Below, piece after piece: positions 29,983 through 40,714 of a DNA stretch of 64,000 nt. Both the position numbers and the translations under genes were made by a program. The DNA is from a cyanobiont of Ornithocercus magnificus. GTDB taxonomy: Bacteria > Cyanobacteriota > Cyanobacteriia > PCC-6307 > Cyanobiaceae. Every line of letters begins with the position of its first letter. Within the stretch, counting starts at the first letter, position 1. The stretch is taken from NCBI GenBank assembly GCA_007996965.1, contig BIMP01000001.1, positions 806,001-870,000 of the forward strand. The letters run 5' to 3'. The notes under the pieces were generated by a model that saw nothing but the letters and a program-made list of their open reading frames with translations, did no database searches and had not been told where the DNA came from.

Positions 29983-30648
29983 GTGGCCGATCTCGAATCC
30001 CAAAACCCTGTTGAGGTCCTAAACCTACTAGGCTCCGATGAGGAGAAAGTAGACACTATGGCGTCTGTGGCTCCTATGCGGACTTCTGTGGCTCGCTGGT
30101 ATGCTGTGCAAGTTGCTTCCAGCTGCGAAAAAAAGGTAAAAGCTACACTTGAACAGCGTGCTGTGACACTTGGCGTTAGCGACCGCATACTTGAGATTGA
30201 GATTCCTCAAAGTGCTGGAGTTAAACTTAAAAAAGATGGAAGTCGCCAGTCTACCGAAGAGAAAGTCTTTCCAGGCTATGTTCTTGTACGTATGATCCTT
30301 GATGAGGATACGATGATGGCTGTGCGCAGCACGCCCAACGTTATAAACTTCGTCGGTGCTGAGGATCGGCGGGCTGCCGGCAAGGCCCGCGGTCACATTA
30401 AGCCTCGACCATTAAGCCGCCAGGAAGTAGATCGTATCTTTAAGCGAGCAGCCGAGAAGAGAGCAGTGGTCAAAGTTGATTTGACCGAAGGAGACCAAAT
30501 CTTAGTAATTTCCGGACCCTTCAAAGACTTCCAGGGAGAGGTAATTGAGGTATCTGGTGAGCGCAGTAAGCTCAAGGCTTTGCTTTCCATATTTGGCAGA
30601 GAAACCCCAGTCGAGCTTGAGTTTTCCCAGATCAGTAAACAGAATTAA
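29983..30648 (+). CDS. nusG: Transcription termination/antitermination factor NusG
   Basis: 221-residue NusG with a non-conserved N-terminal extension (about 35 residues), the NGN domain ([20 protein letters not shown] to [10 protein letters not shown]) and the KOW domain ([13 protein letters not shown]). It binds RNA polymerase. It starts at a GTG (29983); an internal ATG near 30058 (MASVAPM) would remove most of the extension. A hairpin at 30654-30675 follows the stop before rplK. Confidence 0.95.
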   Translation: MADLESQNPVEVLNLLGSDEEKVDTMASVAPMRTSVARWYAVQVASSCEKKVKATLEQRAVTLGVSDRILEIEIPQSAGVKLKKDGSRQSTEEKVFPGYVLVRMILDEDTMMAVRSTPNVINFVGAEDRRAAGKARGHIKPRPLSRQEVDRIFKRAAEKRAVVKVDLTEGDQILVISGPFKDFQGEVIEVSGERSKLKALLSIFGRETPVELEFSQISKQN

Positions 30649-30653
30649 CCGAT

Positions 30654-30675
30654 GGCCATCTTGCGGAGGATGGCC
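30654..30675 (+). other. Hairpin between nusG and rplK
   Basis: Arms GGCCATC (30654-30660) and GATGGCC (30669-30675) with an 8-nt loop, beginning 5 nt after the nusG stop. No T-run follows, so it may be a weak attenuator or RNA-processing site rather than a terminator. Confidence 0.45.
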
Positions 30676-30749
30676 TTGCAGGGATAAATAGTCTACATCC
30701 CAACAGCCGCTACAGGCGGCAATCCGTAGTTGTTCAATGCTATTTGCTG

Positions 30750-31178
30750 ATGGCCGCTAAAAAAATCGTAGCTGTGATCAAGCTAGCTCTCCAGGCTGGC
30801 AAGGCTAACCCTGCGCCACCGGTAGGACCTGCTCTTGGCCAACATGGAGTCAATATCATGGCATTTTGTAAGGAATACAACGCACGCACTCAGGAGAAAA
30901 CCGGCTTTGTGATTCCGGTTGAAATCTCCGTTTTTGAGGACCGCAGTTTCACCTTCATTACTAAGACACCTCCAGCGTCGGTGCTGATCGGTAAAGCTGC
31001 CGGCATTGAGAAGGGCTCGGCCCAGTCTGCTAAAGACAGCGTAGGCTCTATTAGCCGGAATCAACTTGAGGAAATTGCTAAGACCAAACTGCCAGACCTC
31101 AACTGCATCAGGCTTGAGTCAGCTATGCGCATTATTGAGGGCACAGCCCGCAATATGGGGGTCACTGTTAGTGACTGA
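30750..31178 (+). CDS. rplK: 50S ribosomal protein L11
   Basis: 142 residues from the ATG at 30750 ([20 protein letters not shown]); a TTG two codons earlier is less likely. Typical L11 motifs: the [23 protein letters not shown]-terminal domain that contacts the GTPase centre, and the C-terminal rRNA-binding domain ending [10 protein letters not shown]. In order with rplA, rplJ and rplL as in most bacteria. Confidence 0.98.
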   Translation: MAAKKIVAVIKLALQAGKANPAPPVGPALGQHGVNIMAFCKEYNARTQEKTGFVIPVEISVFEDRSFTFITKTPPASVLIGKAAGIEKGSAQSAKDSVGSISRNQLEEIAKTKLPDLNCIRLESAMRIIEGTARNMGVTVSD

Positions 31179-31239
31179 CATCTGCTCCTAAATCTGTTAA
31201 GAACGACTACTTTACTTGCAACGTGTAGCCACTAAACAT

Positions 31240-31947
31240 ATGTCAAAAGTCTCAAAACGATTAGCTGGCCTTAGCGTCAAGGTTAGCGACCGTCTGTATG
31301 CTCCACTCGAGGCAATCGAGCTTGTCAAGCAAAACGCCACTGCCAAATTCGACGAGACTATTGAGGCACATGTCCGTCTTGGCATAGACCCTAAGTACAC
31401 AGATCAGCAGCTGCGCACAGCTGTCAGCTTGCCTAAGGGAACTGGTCAGGATATCCGTATCGCAGTTATTACTCGCGGAGAGAAGGTAAATGAGGCCAAG
31501 ACAGCTGGTGCGGAGCTTGCCGGTGATGATGATCTTGTTGAGAGCATTGGAAAAGGTGAGATCAACTTTGAACTCCTAATTGCTACTCCTGACATGATGC
31601 CTAAAGTAGCAAAGCTCGGACGTATTCTTGGTCCCCGAGGCCTGATGCCTAACCCTAAAGCTGGCACTGTTACTACAGACTTGGCTGTTGCAATCAGAGA
31701 ATTCAAGGCTGGGAAGATTGAATTCCGTGCTGATCGCACTGGTATTGTCCATGTGCGATTCGGGAAGGCTAGCTTCGAGGCAGAAGATCTCCTTAAGAAT
31801 CTGAAAACGCTCCAGGAAGCTATCGATCGTAACAAGCCAAGCGGTGCTAAGGGCCGTTACTGGAAAAGCCTTTACGTAGCCTCTACTATGGGCCCATCCG
31901 TCGAGATCGATGTTTCGGCACTCCAGGATATCAAGCAGGAAGTCTAA
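31240..31947 (+). CDS. rplA: 50S ribosomal protein L1
   Basis: 235 residues from the ATG at 31240 ([15 protein letters not shown]). [19 protein letters not shown] is the L1 signature. L1 forms the mobile stalk at the E site and in many bacteria represses its own operon. The frame extends back to 31216 but the later ATG fits homologues. A 235-bp non-coding leader for rplJ follows. Confidence 0.98.
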   Translation: MSKVSKRLAGLSVKVSDRLYAPLEAIELVKQNATAKFDETIEAHVRLGIDPKYTDQQLRTAVSLPKGTGQDIRIAVITRGEKVNEAKTAGAELAGDDDLVESIGKGEINFELLIATPDMMPKVAKLGRILGPRGLMPNPKAGTVTTDLAVAIREFKAGKIEFRADRTGIVHVRFGKASFEAEDLLKNLKTLQEAIDRNKPSGAKGRYWKSLYVASTMGPSVEIDVSALQDIKQEV

Positions 31948-32182
31948 CCTTCTGTTATGGTTCCAGTCACCTCGGCACTTGCCGATGGTCACGTGCCTGC
32001 CCTTAAAACGGGAGACCTGGACTTTGACCTCTTTAGGGACCCTGTTATTCTATCAAAGCAAACGCGACGCCTCAGGTTCAGCAGCCCTATAAGCAACCGG
32101 TGCGCGGCCTCAGCCCCATTCAGTGGTGAGAAGCAATGGCTGTATGTACTGATGCCTGTTCCTCTAATCCACATCACAACCC
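31948..32182 (+). promoter_or_regulatory. Untranslated leader before rplJ (candidate L10 autoregulatory leader)
   Basis: 235 bp between rplA and rplJ, much longer than the neighbouring gaps, with several GC-rich inverted segments around 32010-32050 and 32070-32130. In many bacteria the rplJ-rplL mRNA leader is bound by the L10-L12 complex for feedback control. Position and length fit that; the fold itself was not computed, so this is an inference. Confidence 0.4.
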
Positions 32183-32710
32183 ATGAGCCTTACTCTGGAG
32201 AGCAAGCAGCGAATTGTCGAGGAGCTTAAGCAACTCCTCAGTAAAGCTGAAATGGCCTTGATCCTGGACTACCGGGGTCTTTCTATCAAGGAAATGTCTG
32301 ACTTGCGGGCCCGTTTACAGGCTAGCAGTGGCACCTGCAAAGTAGCCAAGAATACCTTGATGCGACATGCTATTGACGGCAATAGTACCTGGTCAGATCT
32401 TAAGTTCCTTCTAAGTGGAACTAATGCCTTCATTTTCATCAAAGGGGATGTGGGCAAAGCCGTCAAGGCAGTACAGCTGTTTCAAAAGGACACTAAGAAG
32501 TCTCAGACTAAGGGCGGTCTTTTTGAAGGCAAGCTTCTGAGCCTTGATGAGATCAAGGCTATTGGGGATCTTCCCTCTAAAGAGATATTGATGGCTCAGA
32601 TCGCTGGTGCTATCAATGCTGTGACTACTAAGGTTGCAGTTGGCGTCAATGAAATTCCCTCTGGTCTTGCTAGAGCCCTCAAAAACTATGCTGAGAGCGG
32701 TGATAGCTGA
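32183..32710 (+). CDS. rplJ: 50S ribosomal protein L10
   Basis: 175 residues. L10 anchors the L7/L12 dimers on the ribosome. The N-terminal RNA-binding part ([32 protein letters not shown]) and the C-terminal helix ([10 protein letters not shown]) are as expected. The ATG at 32183 follows the leader region. 56 bp ahead of rplL. Confidence 0.98.
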   Translation: MSLTLESKQRIVEELKQLLSKAEMALILDYRGLSIKEMSDLRARLQASSGTCKVAKNTLMRHAIDGNSTWSDLKFLLSGTNAFIFIKGDVGKAVKAVQLFQKDTKKSQTKGGLFEGKLLSLDEIKAIGDLPSKEILMAQIAGAINAVTTKVAVGVNEIPSGLARALKNYAESGDS

Positions 32711-32766
32711 TCTTTTGATAGATCTATCTTCCCCGATCTCTTAACTTACTGCTTGGTTCTCAAACT

Positions 32767-33159
32767 ATGTCTACAAAAACTGATGAAATTCTCGAGTCGC
32801 TAAAGTCTCTCTCTTTGCTAGAAGCCTCTGATCTTGTCAAAAAAATTGAAGAAGCTTTCGGTGTTTCTGCTGCAGCTCCTTCTGGTGTTGTAGTGGCTGC
32901 TCCCAGCGCTGCAATTGCTGGTGAGGGTGAAGCGATTGAGGAAAAGACTAAATTTGATGTTATATTAGAAAGCTTTGAAGCATCTGCCAAAATCAAAGTC
33001 CTTAAAGCAGTTCGCGAAGCTACTGGCCTTGGGCTTGGCGAAGCCAAAGCCTTAGTTGAAGCTGCACCCAAATCTGTTAAGGAGGGAATCTCTAAAGATG
33101 ATGCTGAGGCTCTTAAGAAGACTATCGAGGGAGTTGGTGGCAAGGTTACCCTTAAGTAG
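32767..33159 (+). CDS. rplL: 50S ribosomal protein L7/L12
   Basis: 130 residues: an N-terminal dimerisation domain, an Ala/Val/Pro-rich hinge (about residues 35-60) and the C-terminal factor-binding domain ([11 protein letters not shown] to GGKVTLK). It recruits translational GTPases. Last gene of the cluster; no strong terminator is seen after it. Confidence 0.98.
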   Translation: MSTKTDEILESLKSLSLLEASDLVKKIEEAFGVSAAAPSGVVVAAPSAAIAGEGEAIEEKTKFDVILESFEASAKIKVLKAVREATGLGLGEAKALVEAAPKSVKEGISKDDAEALKKTIEGVGGKVTLK

Positions 33160-33513
33160 TCCTGGATTAAGACATATCTCCTAACTCTAACAGCCACTCT
33201 AGTTCCCAATTGGCAGGCTAGATTTAACTCCGTAGTGCATTTCTCATTTCTCTACCATAGTGTAATTTAGACTAAACCCCTGTAAGTTAGCTTACTACTG
33301 CTTCTAAAAATATACCACTTTGATGAATAATCAGGCTCCAAAAGCTAGAGAAGTACAAAAGTCACAGTTGTAGTTAGCCATTAACATACAAGTAGCAAAG
33401 ATAGTAGCCCACTACCTTAAGCCCAGAGTTAAATCGCGTCTCTTTAAACCTCATTCTAACGTTATTTAGATGAAGTCGTGGCCATTGCTATGCAAGAATG
33501 AGTTGGCTCGTCA
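33160..33513. other. 354-bp gap after rplL, no gene recognised
   Basis: AT-rich, all frames interrupted. It presumably holds the end of the ribosomal transcript and the rnhA promoter, but no clear hairpin with a T-run or -35/-10 pair was found. Confidence 0.5.
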
Positions 33514-33990
33514 ATGACTAATACACACAACCGAGTCATCATAGCCGCTACTGATGGAGCCTGCAGTGGTAATCCTGGTCCTGGTGGCTGGGCTGTGCTA
33601 CTTCGTTTTGAAGATGGCAGTATTGAAGAGTTTGGTGGATATGAGCCTGCTACTACAAACAACCGTATGGAATTACGTGCAGCACTTGCTGCTCTAGAAC
33701 GGCTACATCAATTACCTCGACATCATGATCTACGTCTACACAGTGACAGCCGTTACTTAATTAATGGCTTTGGCTCCTGGTTACCTGCCTGGAAGCAGAA
33801 AGGTTGGAAAACAGCTACAGGTAGACCAGTATTGAACCAAGATCTTTGGAAGGCTTTAGACCATGCTCGCCTCAATGATGTACCACTTATCCACGTGAGG
33901 GGACATAGCGGTGACCCGGATAATGATCGAGTGGATGCTATTGCTGTAGCTTACTCTCGTAGTCAACATTACATTTTGGCAGAAAAGTGA
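33514..33990 (+). CDS. rnhA: Ribonuclease HI
   Basis: 158 residues; degrades the RNA strand of RNA-DNA hybrids. The acidic active site is intact: [18 protein letters not shown] (Asp), [10 protein letters not shown] (Glu), LHSDSRYLI (Asp) and the final Asp in [23 protein letters not shown] is the handle region. The ATG at 33514 is the natural start. Confidence 0.96.
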   Translation: MTNTHNRVIIAATDGACSGNPGPGGWAVLLRFEDGSIEEFGGYEPATTNNRMELRAALAALERLHQLPRHHDLRLHSDSRYLINGFGSWLPAWKQKGWKTATGRPVLNQDLWKALDHARLNDVPLIHVRGHSGDPDNDRVDAIAVAYSRSQHYILAEK

Positions 33991-34156
33991 GAAACTCCAG
34001 GCTATGGTAGTGATAGCTTTATATCTAGAAAAATAATTTGCAAGATTTGACTAGGCATAAGCTCTCTGGCATTATCTTGCATTATCTTAAGGTTGCTCGG
34101 CAGAATCCTAAGGCAATCTGAACAGGGCAAACTACCTTAGAGTCAACTGCACAGTA

Positions 34157-35314
34157 GTGAAACACATTTCCAGTGGTCTTTACCAGCACTGGCTTGACCG
34201 CACTTTCTTAAGAGATGACGGAATCAATGCTGAGCAACTTAGCAAAGTCACACTGTTGGCACTGGGACAATTATCGCGGCGGCGTCAATGGCCAGGCATA
34301 TCTAGGGTGTTGGATAGATTATCCAAAAACCTTGAACGTCAAGACCCAAGGCTAGAGCAGAAACTGTTTGGCTGTAGATTTCGTAATCCAGTAGGCTTAG
34401 CGGCAGGGTTTGACAAGAATGGGGTAGCCGCAGCGATCTGGCATCACTTTGGCTTTGGTTTTGCTGAGCTGGGGACTATAACTTGGCATGCACAGCTGGG
34501 CAACCCAGCTCCACGGTTGTTCCGTTTAGCTGCCGAACAGGCAGCACTAAATCGGATGGGTTTTAACAACAATGGGGCTAGGCAATTTCTTCAGAACTTA
34601 GAACGACAATCTATTCTGCCCATCAAGCAACGTCCTGCCATTCTCGGCTTAAATTTGGGAAAATCTAAAGTCACTCCTTTAGAGCTAGCTGCGGATGACT
34701 ATGCTTGCTCGCTGGAACTGTTAGCCCCTTTGGCCGATTATGTGGTAATCAATGTGAGCTCACCTAATACACCTGGACTGCGAGATCTACAAAGCCCAGG
34801 TATCTTACAGTCTCTTGTCGAACGTCTGAGGCGCTTACCTGGGTGTCCTCCACTACTAGTCAAAATTGCACCAGATCTTGAGGACGACGTTATAAGCAAC
34901 ATCGCACAGCTATCATATGATCAGGGTCTTGCTGGTGTGGTTGCAGTAAATACAAGTCTTGACCGAATGGGGCTTGAAAGTCGGCTACTAACACAAACTG
35001 GTCGCACGCTTGCTGAAGAAGCTGGTGGTCTTAGTGGTGCCCCATTACGAAGTAGAGCCCTAGAGGTAGTACGTCGCCTAAGGGCTAGTGCAGGACCATG
35101 CTTACCTATAGTTGGTGTTGGTGGAATTAATTCCCCCGAAACAGCCTGGGAACGAATTACTGCGGGGGCCTGCCTCATACAGATTTACACGGGCTGGATC
35201 TTTCAGGGCCCTGACCTAGTTCCACAAATTTTGGAAGGCCTCTGCACACAGCTTGATTACTATGGTTTTCAACATCTCAGTGAGGCAGTGGGTAGTGGTG
35301 CTCCCTGGCACTAG
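34157..35314 (+). CDS. pyrD: Dihydroorotate dehydrogenase (quinone), class 2
   Basis: 385 residues; oxidises dihydroorotate to orotate in pyrimidine synthesis with a membrane quinone as acceptor. Class 2 features: an N-terminal helical extension (about 1-60), AAGFDKNG, the Ser-containing [11 protein letters not shown], and the FMN phosphate site [16 protein letters not shown]. It starts at a GTG (34157). The first 25 residues are hydrophilic-amphipathic, suited to peripheral membrane binding. Confidence 0.96.
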   Translation: MKHISSGLYQHWLDRTFLRDDGINAEQLSKVTLLALGQLSRRRQWPGISRVLDRLSKNLERQDPRLEQKLFGCRFRNPVGLAAGFDKNGVAAAIWHHFGFGFAELGTITWHAQLGNPAPRLFRLAAEQAALNRMGFNNNGARQFLQNLERQSILPIKQRPAILGLNLGKSKVTPLELAADDYACSLELLAPLADYVVINVSSPNTPGLRDLQSPGILQSLVERLRRLPGCPPLLVKIAPDLEDDVISNIAQLSYDQGLAGVVAVNTSLDRMGLESRLLTQTGRTLAEEAGGLSGAPLRSRALEVVRRLRASAGPCLPIVGVGGINSPETAWERITAGACLIQIYTGWIFQGPDLVPQILEGLCTQLDYYGFQHLSEAVGSGAPWH

Positions 35315-35408
35315 TCAACAATTTTTTAGCCAAGCCTTAAGTCAGGTTCGATATAAATGAACAGCACTTGCTGCTACCAGCATAGTATCCAAAGTTCGAG
35401 GCAGCAGC

Positions 35409-36515
35409 TTGCATTTCTTCAATATCCCGCCTCATGGAGGTAACTGCGAGCAGGAAGCTCGCTACTTCGGTCTTTCACCTGACAGATTTCTCGACGCAAG
35501 TGCCTCGCTAGTACCCTTTGCACTACCACGATCATTACGCATTCATCTACGCCAAGCTATCGAGGGAGCAGCACTTCGATGTTACCCTGACCGCCAACAT
35601 CACCGCTTGCGCCAGGCCCTTGCAAGCGTGCACAGTATTGACCCAGACTTAGTGTTACCTGGCAATGGTGCAGCAGAACTCTTCACATGGGCAGCACGTG
35701 ATGCAGCAGCAGCAGGTATTAGTGGCCTACCCCAACCTGGATTTGGGGATTACATCCGCGCCCTAAATTGCTGGAAAGGTGTTTGGCAACCCCTGAGACT
35801 CCCAGTAATCCCACTATCTAGAGGTAAAGTCTTTCCACAGCCTTTCTTGTTGCAGCCAACTACTGATGTACTGTGGATTACTAACCCACATAATCCTACT
35901 GGTCAACTCTGGAGCCGCGACTCGCTTAAGCTTCTTCTTCCTCACTATAAATTAGTGATTTGCGATGAGGCATTCCTGCCTCTGGTGCCGGGCGGAGAGA
36001 TTCAGTCACTGTTGCCATTAGTCTCATCTCATCCGAACCTAGTTGTGGTTCGGAGTCTTACCAAACTTTACGCTGTAGCCGGTTTGAGGCTCGGTTATGC
36101 TGTGGCAGTACCCGAGCGCTTAGAATGCTGGCGAACTTGGCGCGATCCCTGGCCTGTCAATGGTCTTGCAGTAGAGGCTGGCAATGTACTACTCAAAGAT
36201 CTGGCTAGTCACGAGCGTTGGACAAGGCGGGTACAGAACTGGGTCTGTTGTGAGGGTGTCTGGCTACAGCAAAATCTCGATGAACTAGGTGACCCACGAC
36301 CACTACCATCAGCCGCCAATTTTTTGTTGTTGCACTCGGAGCACTCACTGCTGGAATTGCGCGATGCTCTAGCGAGGCGACGCGTGTTGCTACGAGACTG
36401 CCGTTCTTTTAGTGGTCTAGGCCCAAATTGGTTGCGACTCAGTTATCAGAACCGCCGTGGCAATATTCAGATCATGCGTCAACTGCGGGCATCTCTTCTG
36501 TCTTTACAGCACTAA
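35409..36515 (+). CDS. PLP-dependent class I/II aminotransferase, CobD-like (threonine-phosphate decarboxylase)
   Basis: 368 residues in the HisC/CobD branch of fold-type I PLP enzymes. The N-terminal PPHGGN, the VLPGNGAAELF loop, ITNPHNPTGQ and the PLP lysine SLTKLYAVAGLRLGY are present. The HGGN start and low similarity to true HisC favour the cobalamin enzyme that makes aminopropanol phosphate from threonine phosphate; no other cob gene is near, so the pathway is inferred. The first available start is a TTG (35409). It converges with murG. Confidence 0.8.
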   Translation: MHFFNIPPHGGNCEQEARYFGLSPDRFLDASASLVPFALPRSLRIHLRQAIEGAALRCYPDRQHHRLRQALASVHSIDPDLVLPGNGAAELFTWAARDAAAAGISGLPQPGFGDYIRALNCWKGVWQPLRLPVIPLSRGKVFPQPFLLQPTTDVLWITNPHNPTGQLWSRDSLKLLLPHYKLVICDEAFLPLVPGGEIQSLLPLVSSHPNLVVVRSLTKLYAVAGLRLGYAVAVPERLECWRTWRDPWPVNGLAVEAGNVLLKDLASHERWTRRVQNWVCCEGVWLQQNLDELGDPRPLPSAANFLLLHSEHSLLELRDALARRRVLLRDCRSFSGLGPNWLRLSYQNRRGNIQIMRQLRASLLSLQH

Positions 36516-36526
36516 ATCGTGAAGCA

Positions 36527-37606
36527 TCACTTGCTATATAGACGTATCATCAGCTTGGCTAAAAGCTGATTAGCGTCACGGGCTCCTAGTTGTTTCATAC
36601 CAGCTCGCATCCCTACTAAGAGATCGACGCTTGAGCTCCTAGGCTGTAGGTGGCCAGCTAAGAGATGCCATAGCGCACGACCCAAAGCCGGATGATCTGG
36701 AGCATGCTCGTGGATGACCACAGCAGCGCCGAGAGCTGCAGCACAAGCAGCATTAGCTGTCTGGTGTTGATCAACGGCATAAGGAAAGGGAACCAAGATT
36801 GCCGGAGTGCAGCAGGCTGCAAGCTCGCTGAGGCTACCAGCCCCGGCACGACTTATTGCAAGGTCAGCATGCTGCAGCAGTCCTGGAATCTCACTACTAA
36901 ATAGCCGCTCTACGAAAGCCGGGTGTTGCATCTGACCTATATCTGGATCATGGCAACCTGTTAGATGAACCACACGGCAGCCGGCTTTTAGGAGAGCTGG
37001 CAGTACATTGCGTACCATCCGATTTAAACCTACAGCACCTTGACTGCCACCAATTACTACTAAAAGTGGTCCATCAGCCTGTGGTACCCAAGCTGGTAGT
37101 GACTGAGGCCTTAGGAAAGTTGCGCGCACAGGTGTTCCTGTTACTGCTGTAGTGCATCGGTTTAGATGATTAGCAGTAACTGCTAAACCAAGAGCTACTA
37201 TGCGACACCAGCTACCTAGTAGGCGGGTTACCCGGCCAGGAACAGCATTTGATTCATGTAATACTGCTGGTAGTCCAGTCCAGCGTGCTGCAAGAATAGC
37301 TGGAGCGGCAACATAGCCACCGGTAGTAAACACTGCATCAATCTGCTCACGTAGTATAAACCTGCGTAGTTTGAGTGTTGCCAGCAACAGCCATAACAAG
37401 TTACGTACTCTACGCAGTATGCTCCCTTGCAATCCCTCAGCTGACACAGTGATTAACTGAAACCGTTTTGGCACTAGCTCAATCTCAAGGCTATTATGAG
37501 TTCCCAGCCAGTAAATCTCCCAGTTATTTGGGAGAGAATCGGCAAGGGCCAAAGCAGGAAATAGATGTCCGCCAGTGCCACCAGCAGCAATCAGAAGCCG
37601 TGGCAT
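36527..37606 (-). CDS. murG: UDP-GlcNAc:undecaprenyl-PP-MurNAc-pentapeptide GlcNAc transferase
   Basis: GT-B glycosyltransferase that converts lipid I to lipid II on the inner face of the plasma membrane. 359 residues from the ATG at 37606, giving [20 protein letters not shown] with the essential GGTGGH loop at the N-terminus; the frame is open to 37759 but that part has no homology and overlaps the divergent gene. The donor-site region has [10 protein letters not shown], and [17 protein letters not shown] fits the family. An 8-bp inverted repeat at 36549-36570 is near the stop. Confidence 0.96.
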   Translation of the reverse strand: MPRLLIAAGGTGGHLFPALALADSLPNNWEIYWLGTHNSLEIELVPKRFQLITVSAEGLQGSILRRVRNLLWLLLATLKLRRFILREQIDAVFTTGGYVAAPAILAARWTGLPAVLHESNAVPGRVTRLLGSWCRIVALGLAVTANHLNRCTTAVTGTPVRATFLRPQSLPAWVPQADGPLLVVIGGSQGAVGLNRMVRNVLPALLKAGCRVVHLTGCHDPDIGQMQHPAFVERLFSSEIPGLLQHADLAISRAGAGSLSELAACCTPAILVPFPYAVDQHQTANAACAAALGAAVVIHEHAPDHPALGRALWHLLAGHLQPRSSSVDLLVGMRAGMKQLGARDANQLLAKLMIRLYSK

Positions 37607-37666
37607 TATTTTAGGTGTGCTGTAGAGAGATCCTAATCTAGTGCGATTCGGTGAGGAGACCTCTCC

Positions 37667-38398
37667 GTGCATCGACTGCGGTACACTGCGCTGCTGACAC
37701 TCTTGCTTGTCTCGCCACTCCTGTCTGCACCAGGTAAGTCTATCGCAGGTAATAGACATTCAGTCGCAAAGCGACTTGAGTTTGCCCTCAATGCCAAAAC
37801 TCCTAGTGCTTTAAAAGCTCTTTTAGGTGTTCAGGGCAGTAAAGTAGCTTTTAGCCGTATGCGGTTGCTAACCAGCCGCTTTCCAGAAGTAAGCTGGAAT
37901 GTTCGATCTAGCCAGGAACTCTATAATGGTCTTCTCGTAGTAGATATTAACGTCCGTGGGCAACAGAGTAAAAGTGGCTTTAACTTTACCTTAGAAGCTC
38001 AGCAGCGTCTAGCATTAAGAGTCAAGGAAGGCCGCATCGCTATCCAAGAGATAATTAGTGAGCAATCCATTCTGCACAGCAGTTTAGATCCATTGTTAGT
38101 AACACTTCTCATTCCTGACACAGTGCTAATGGGTAGTCGCTATGGTGTAGATATAATATTTGATGAACCCCTTGGTAACGCAATGGTTGCTGGTGGTTTA
38201 ATTGAGGTAACTCCAGATCAAGTCTTAAAACAACAGAGTCCTGATATTCCACTTGAACCACTTAGCAGTGGCGGTCTCTTTAAGAGTGTTCAGGCTCCTC
38301 TACGACCAGGCGTACAATTTTGGGCCGCGCTGCTTGTTCACCCACAAGGTGTGCTCGCAGTAACTAAGCGAGTCCGTGTAGTGACGTCACAAGACTAG
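37667..38398 (+). CDS. Exported protein of unknown function
   Basis: 243 residues with an N-terminal signal sequence ([21 protein letters not shown]; basic, hydrophobic core, likely cleavage after the Ala-rich end). The remainder is beta-rich, without membrane segments or Cys pairs, suggesting a periplasmic or thylakoid-lumen protein. It starts at a GTG (37667) with a strong GAGGAG 8 nt upstream. It diverges from murG. I know no named domain; it looks like a conserved picocyanobacterial protein. Confidence 0.8.
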   Translation: MHRLRYTALLTLLLVSPLLSAPGKSIAGNRHSVAKRLEFALNAKTPSALKALLGVQGSKVAFSRMRLLTSRFPEVSWNVRSSQELYNGLLVVDINVRGQQSKSGFNFTLEAQQRLALRVKEGRIAIQEIISEQSILHSSLDPLLVTLLIPDTVLMGSRYGVDIIFDEPLGNAMVAGGLIEVTPDQVLKQQSPDIPLEPLSSGGLFKSVQAPLRPGVQFWAALLVHPQGVLAVTKRVRVVTSQD

Positions 38399-39007
38399 AT
38401 CACTTCTTAAATCAGCTGTTTATATGTCTCGTACAAAACAATTAACAGTTCCAGCAACTTTAAACTACGGTTGTGCCAGGGTATTAATAGAAAATAAATC
38501 TTACCTCATATAGCAGTCTTTTTCAGGTACTGTAGGCCATGCTTTGATGCCGAGACTTTGCCTGTTACTGAAGAATTAAGACAACCACAAATTGTGCTCG
38601 GCTACCAGAAATTTACCCATAGTTTTTTTATAAAAATGGTGTGAATAGCTTTATCTAAAAAAGAACTGGGAGATAAAGAACTATGTGAAGGCAGAGACTC
38701 CTAAATGCTGCGGTTTTGCAATCACTTTAATGGCTATCCTTGCAGTTAGAGATACCTTACTTTAAGGACTAAAATCATACTCTGTGTATAGATGAAGACT
38801 TATGATTTCTAGCTTTTAGGAGCTTACCTCTAGATCCTGATGCCTTGGCCGAACTCTTTAGTCTTTAAATTGAGCCCGCCCTGTAGCGCTTGCTAAGTGC
38901 TTAGATAAGATGCAAATTGCTGGCAATGTCAATTTGCTGTACCGGACCATGACTCCAAGTTAACGAGCTTTGCATTAGCTGACCTAATTTTGTAAGTGCC
39001 AACAGTG
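38399..39007. other. 609-bp gap between convergent genes, no gene recognised
   Basis: AT-rich with short poly-A/T tracts (for example at 38622-38634) and stops in every frame. Flanked by gene ends on both sides, so no promoters are required. Possibly decayed coding sequence or an unrecognised small RNA locus. Confidence 0.5.
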
Positions 39008-40216
39008 TCAGGTAGCCTCATCAAGAGCTGCTACGCCAGGTAATACTTTACCCTCTAGCAGCTCTAGGCTGGCACCACCACCAGTAGAGATATGAGACAT
39101 CTTCGAGCCTAGACCGGCTTTCTCGACAGCAGCAACGGAGTCACCTCCACCAATGATGGTCGTTGCCCCCTTAGCACTCAGTTCAGCTAGAGTAGTAGCA
39201 ATGGCGTTAGTGCCAGCAGCAAACTTCTCAAATTCGAACACGCCCATTGGACCATTCCAGATCACCGTTTGACAATCTGCCAGGGTCTGCTGGAACAGCT
39301 TGATAGAGTTAGGACCAATGTCTAGACCCATCCAGCCGTTGGGAATAGCATTTATGTTAGCAACCTGACTGTTAGCATTAGCTGTAAAGTCATCAGCCAG
39401 CACAACATCAGTTGGCAGCAGCAGCTGTACGCCTTTAGCCTCAGCTTTGGCTTCCAATTTTCTAGCTAGCTCTAACTTATCTTCCTCAGTGAGGCTTTTA
39501 CCTACTGATAGACCACGGGCCTTATAAAATGTGAAAATCATGCCGCCACCAATCAGCACTTTATCGCATTTATCTATCAAGGCTTCTAGAACACTGATCT
39601 TGCTGCTTACCTTAGAGCCACCAACAATAGCAGCAAGAGGCCGTTTGGGCTTGTCGATAGCGCTTTGCAGGTACTGAAGTTCTTTTTCCATCAAGTAACC
39701 AGCAACACTTGGCTTGAGAAGCCTCGCGACACCTTCAGTAGAGGCGTGGGCACGGTGAGCAGTGCCGAAGGCATCGTTAACATAGACCTCGGCAAGGTTG
39801 GCAAGCTTCTTGGCGAAATCAGCTGCGTTTTCTTCCTCTTCAGCAAAGAAACGCACGTTTTCTAAAAGAACAATATCTCCATTACTCATAGCTCTTACCT
39901 TGGCCTCTGCATCCTCGCCAATACAGCTATCAGCCTTGACAACAGGCTTGCTTAACAGCTCGCTCAGACGGATGGCTACAGGTGTAAGACGCATCTCATC
40001 TCTTACCTGACCTTTGGGGCGGCCGAAATGGGCAGCCAATATTACCTTAGCCCCTTTGCTAATCAAGTCGTTAATGGTAGGTAATGCAGCACGAATGCGT
40101 GTGTCGTCGGTAATTGCGCCAGCATGGTTGAGAGGCACATTAAAATCTACCCGCACGAAGACGCGTTTACCACTGAGGTTGGCAGGACCGAGACTGGCTA
40201 GAGAAAGTTTCGCCAT
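39008..40216 (-). CDS. pgk: Phosphoglycerate kinase
   Basis: 402 residues; interconverts 3-phosphoglycerate and 1,3-bisphosphoglycerate in the Calvin cycle and glycolysis. Motifs: [52 protein letters not shown] and the C-terminal nucleotide loop [12 protein letters not shown]. The ATG at 40214-40216 fits. It diverges from the UspA gene. Confidence 0.98.
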   Translation of the reverse strand: MAKLSLASLGPANLSGKRVFVRVDFNVPLNHAGAITDDTRIRAALPTINDLISKGAKVILAAHFGRPKGQVRDEMRLTPVAIRLSELLSKPVVKADSCIGEDAEAKVRAMSNGDIVLLENVRFFAEEEENAADFAKKLANLAEVYVNDAFGTAHRAHASTEGVARLLKPSVAGYLMEKELQYLQSAIDKPKRPLAAIVGGSKVSSKISVLEALIDKCDKVLIGGGMIFTFYKARGLSVGKSLTEEDKLELARKLEAKAEAKGVQLLLPTDVVLADDFTANANSQVANINAIPNGWMGLDIGPNSIKLFQQTLADCQTVIWNGPMGVFEFEKFAAGTNAIATTLAELSAKGATTIIGGGDSVAAVEKAGLGSKMSHISTGGGASLELLEGKVLPGVAALDEAT

Positions 40217-40328
40217 TGGAGTTTGGAGTTGTCTCGTACAGTATTGGGGAAACGCGTGTGAGATTAACCTGGCTTACTACGAAGCTGGCGCTAGTACAGA
40301 CGCAGCAGTTGCAGTGGAGGATCTGGAA

Positions 40329-40712
40329 ATGTTCGAGGCTGTCCTTTTACCGTTAGACCAAAGCCGCCAAGCTCTCGAGACTGCTGGCAAAGCTGTTGAG
40401 CTCGCCCGCAGCCACGGTGGACGAATGATTGTGTTGTCAGTAGTTCAGCCAGAACATCCAGATATGCGTAGTCACGACAAAATATCTGCACTACTAGAGC
40501 AGACTCGTGGACAGGTAGTAGAGGCAGGTGTACCCTGCGAAATTGTGGAGCGTGAAGGCAACCCAGCATTCGTGATCTGTGACGTAGCTGATGAACTAGA
40601 TGTCGATGTCATCGTTATGGGGACTCGCAGCATGTCCCTGGAGGTAGAAAGTAGCAGCACAGCAGCACGGGTAATTCAGCTTGCTCCATGTCCTGTGCTT
40701 GTGGTTCCGTAA
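40329..40712 (+). CDS. Universal stress protein (UspA) family
   Basis: 127 residues from the ATG at 40329 (MFEAVLLPLDQSRQALETAG). The Usp fold is clear: the N-terminal strand and LPLDQS loop, the central VEREGNPAFVICDVADE and the C-terminal DVIVMGTRSMSLEVESSSTA and CPVLVVP. It may bind ATP or AMP. The open frame upstream (to 40014) is antisense to pgk and not real. Two bases separate it from rbgA, so they are co-transcribed. Confidence 0.9.
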   Translation: MFEAVLLPLDQSRQALETAGKAVELARSHGGRMIVLSVVQPEHPDMRSHDKISALLEQTRGQVVEAGVPCEIVEREGNPAFVICDVADELDVDVIVMGTRSMSLEVESSSTAARVIQLAPCPVLVVP

Positions 40713-40714
40713 AC

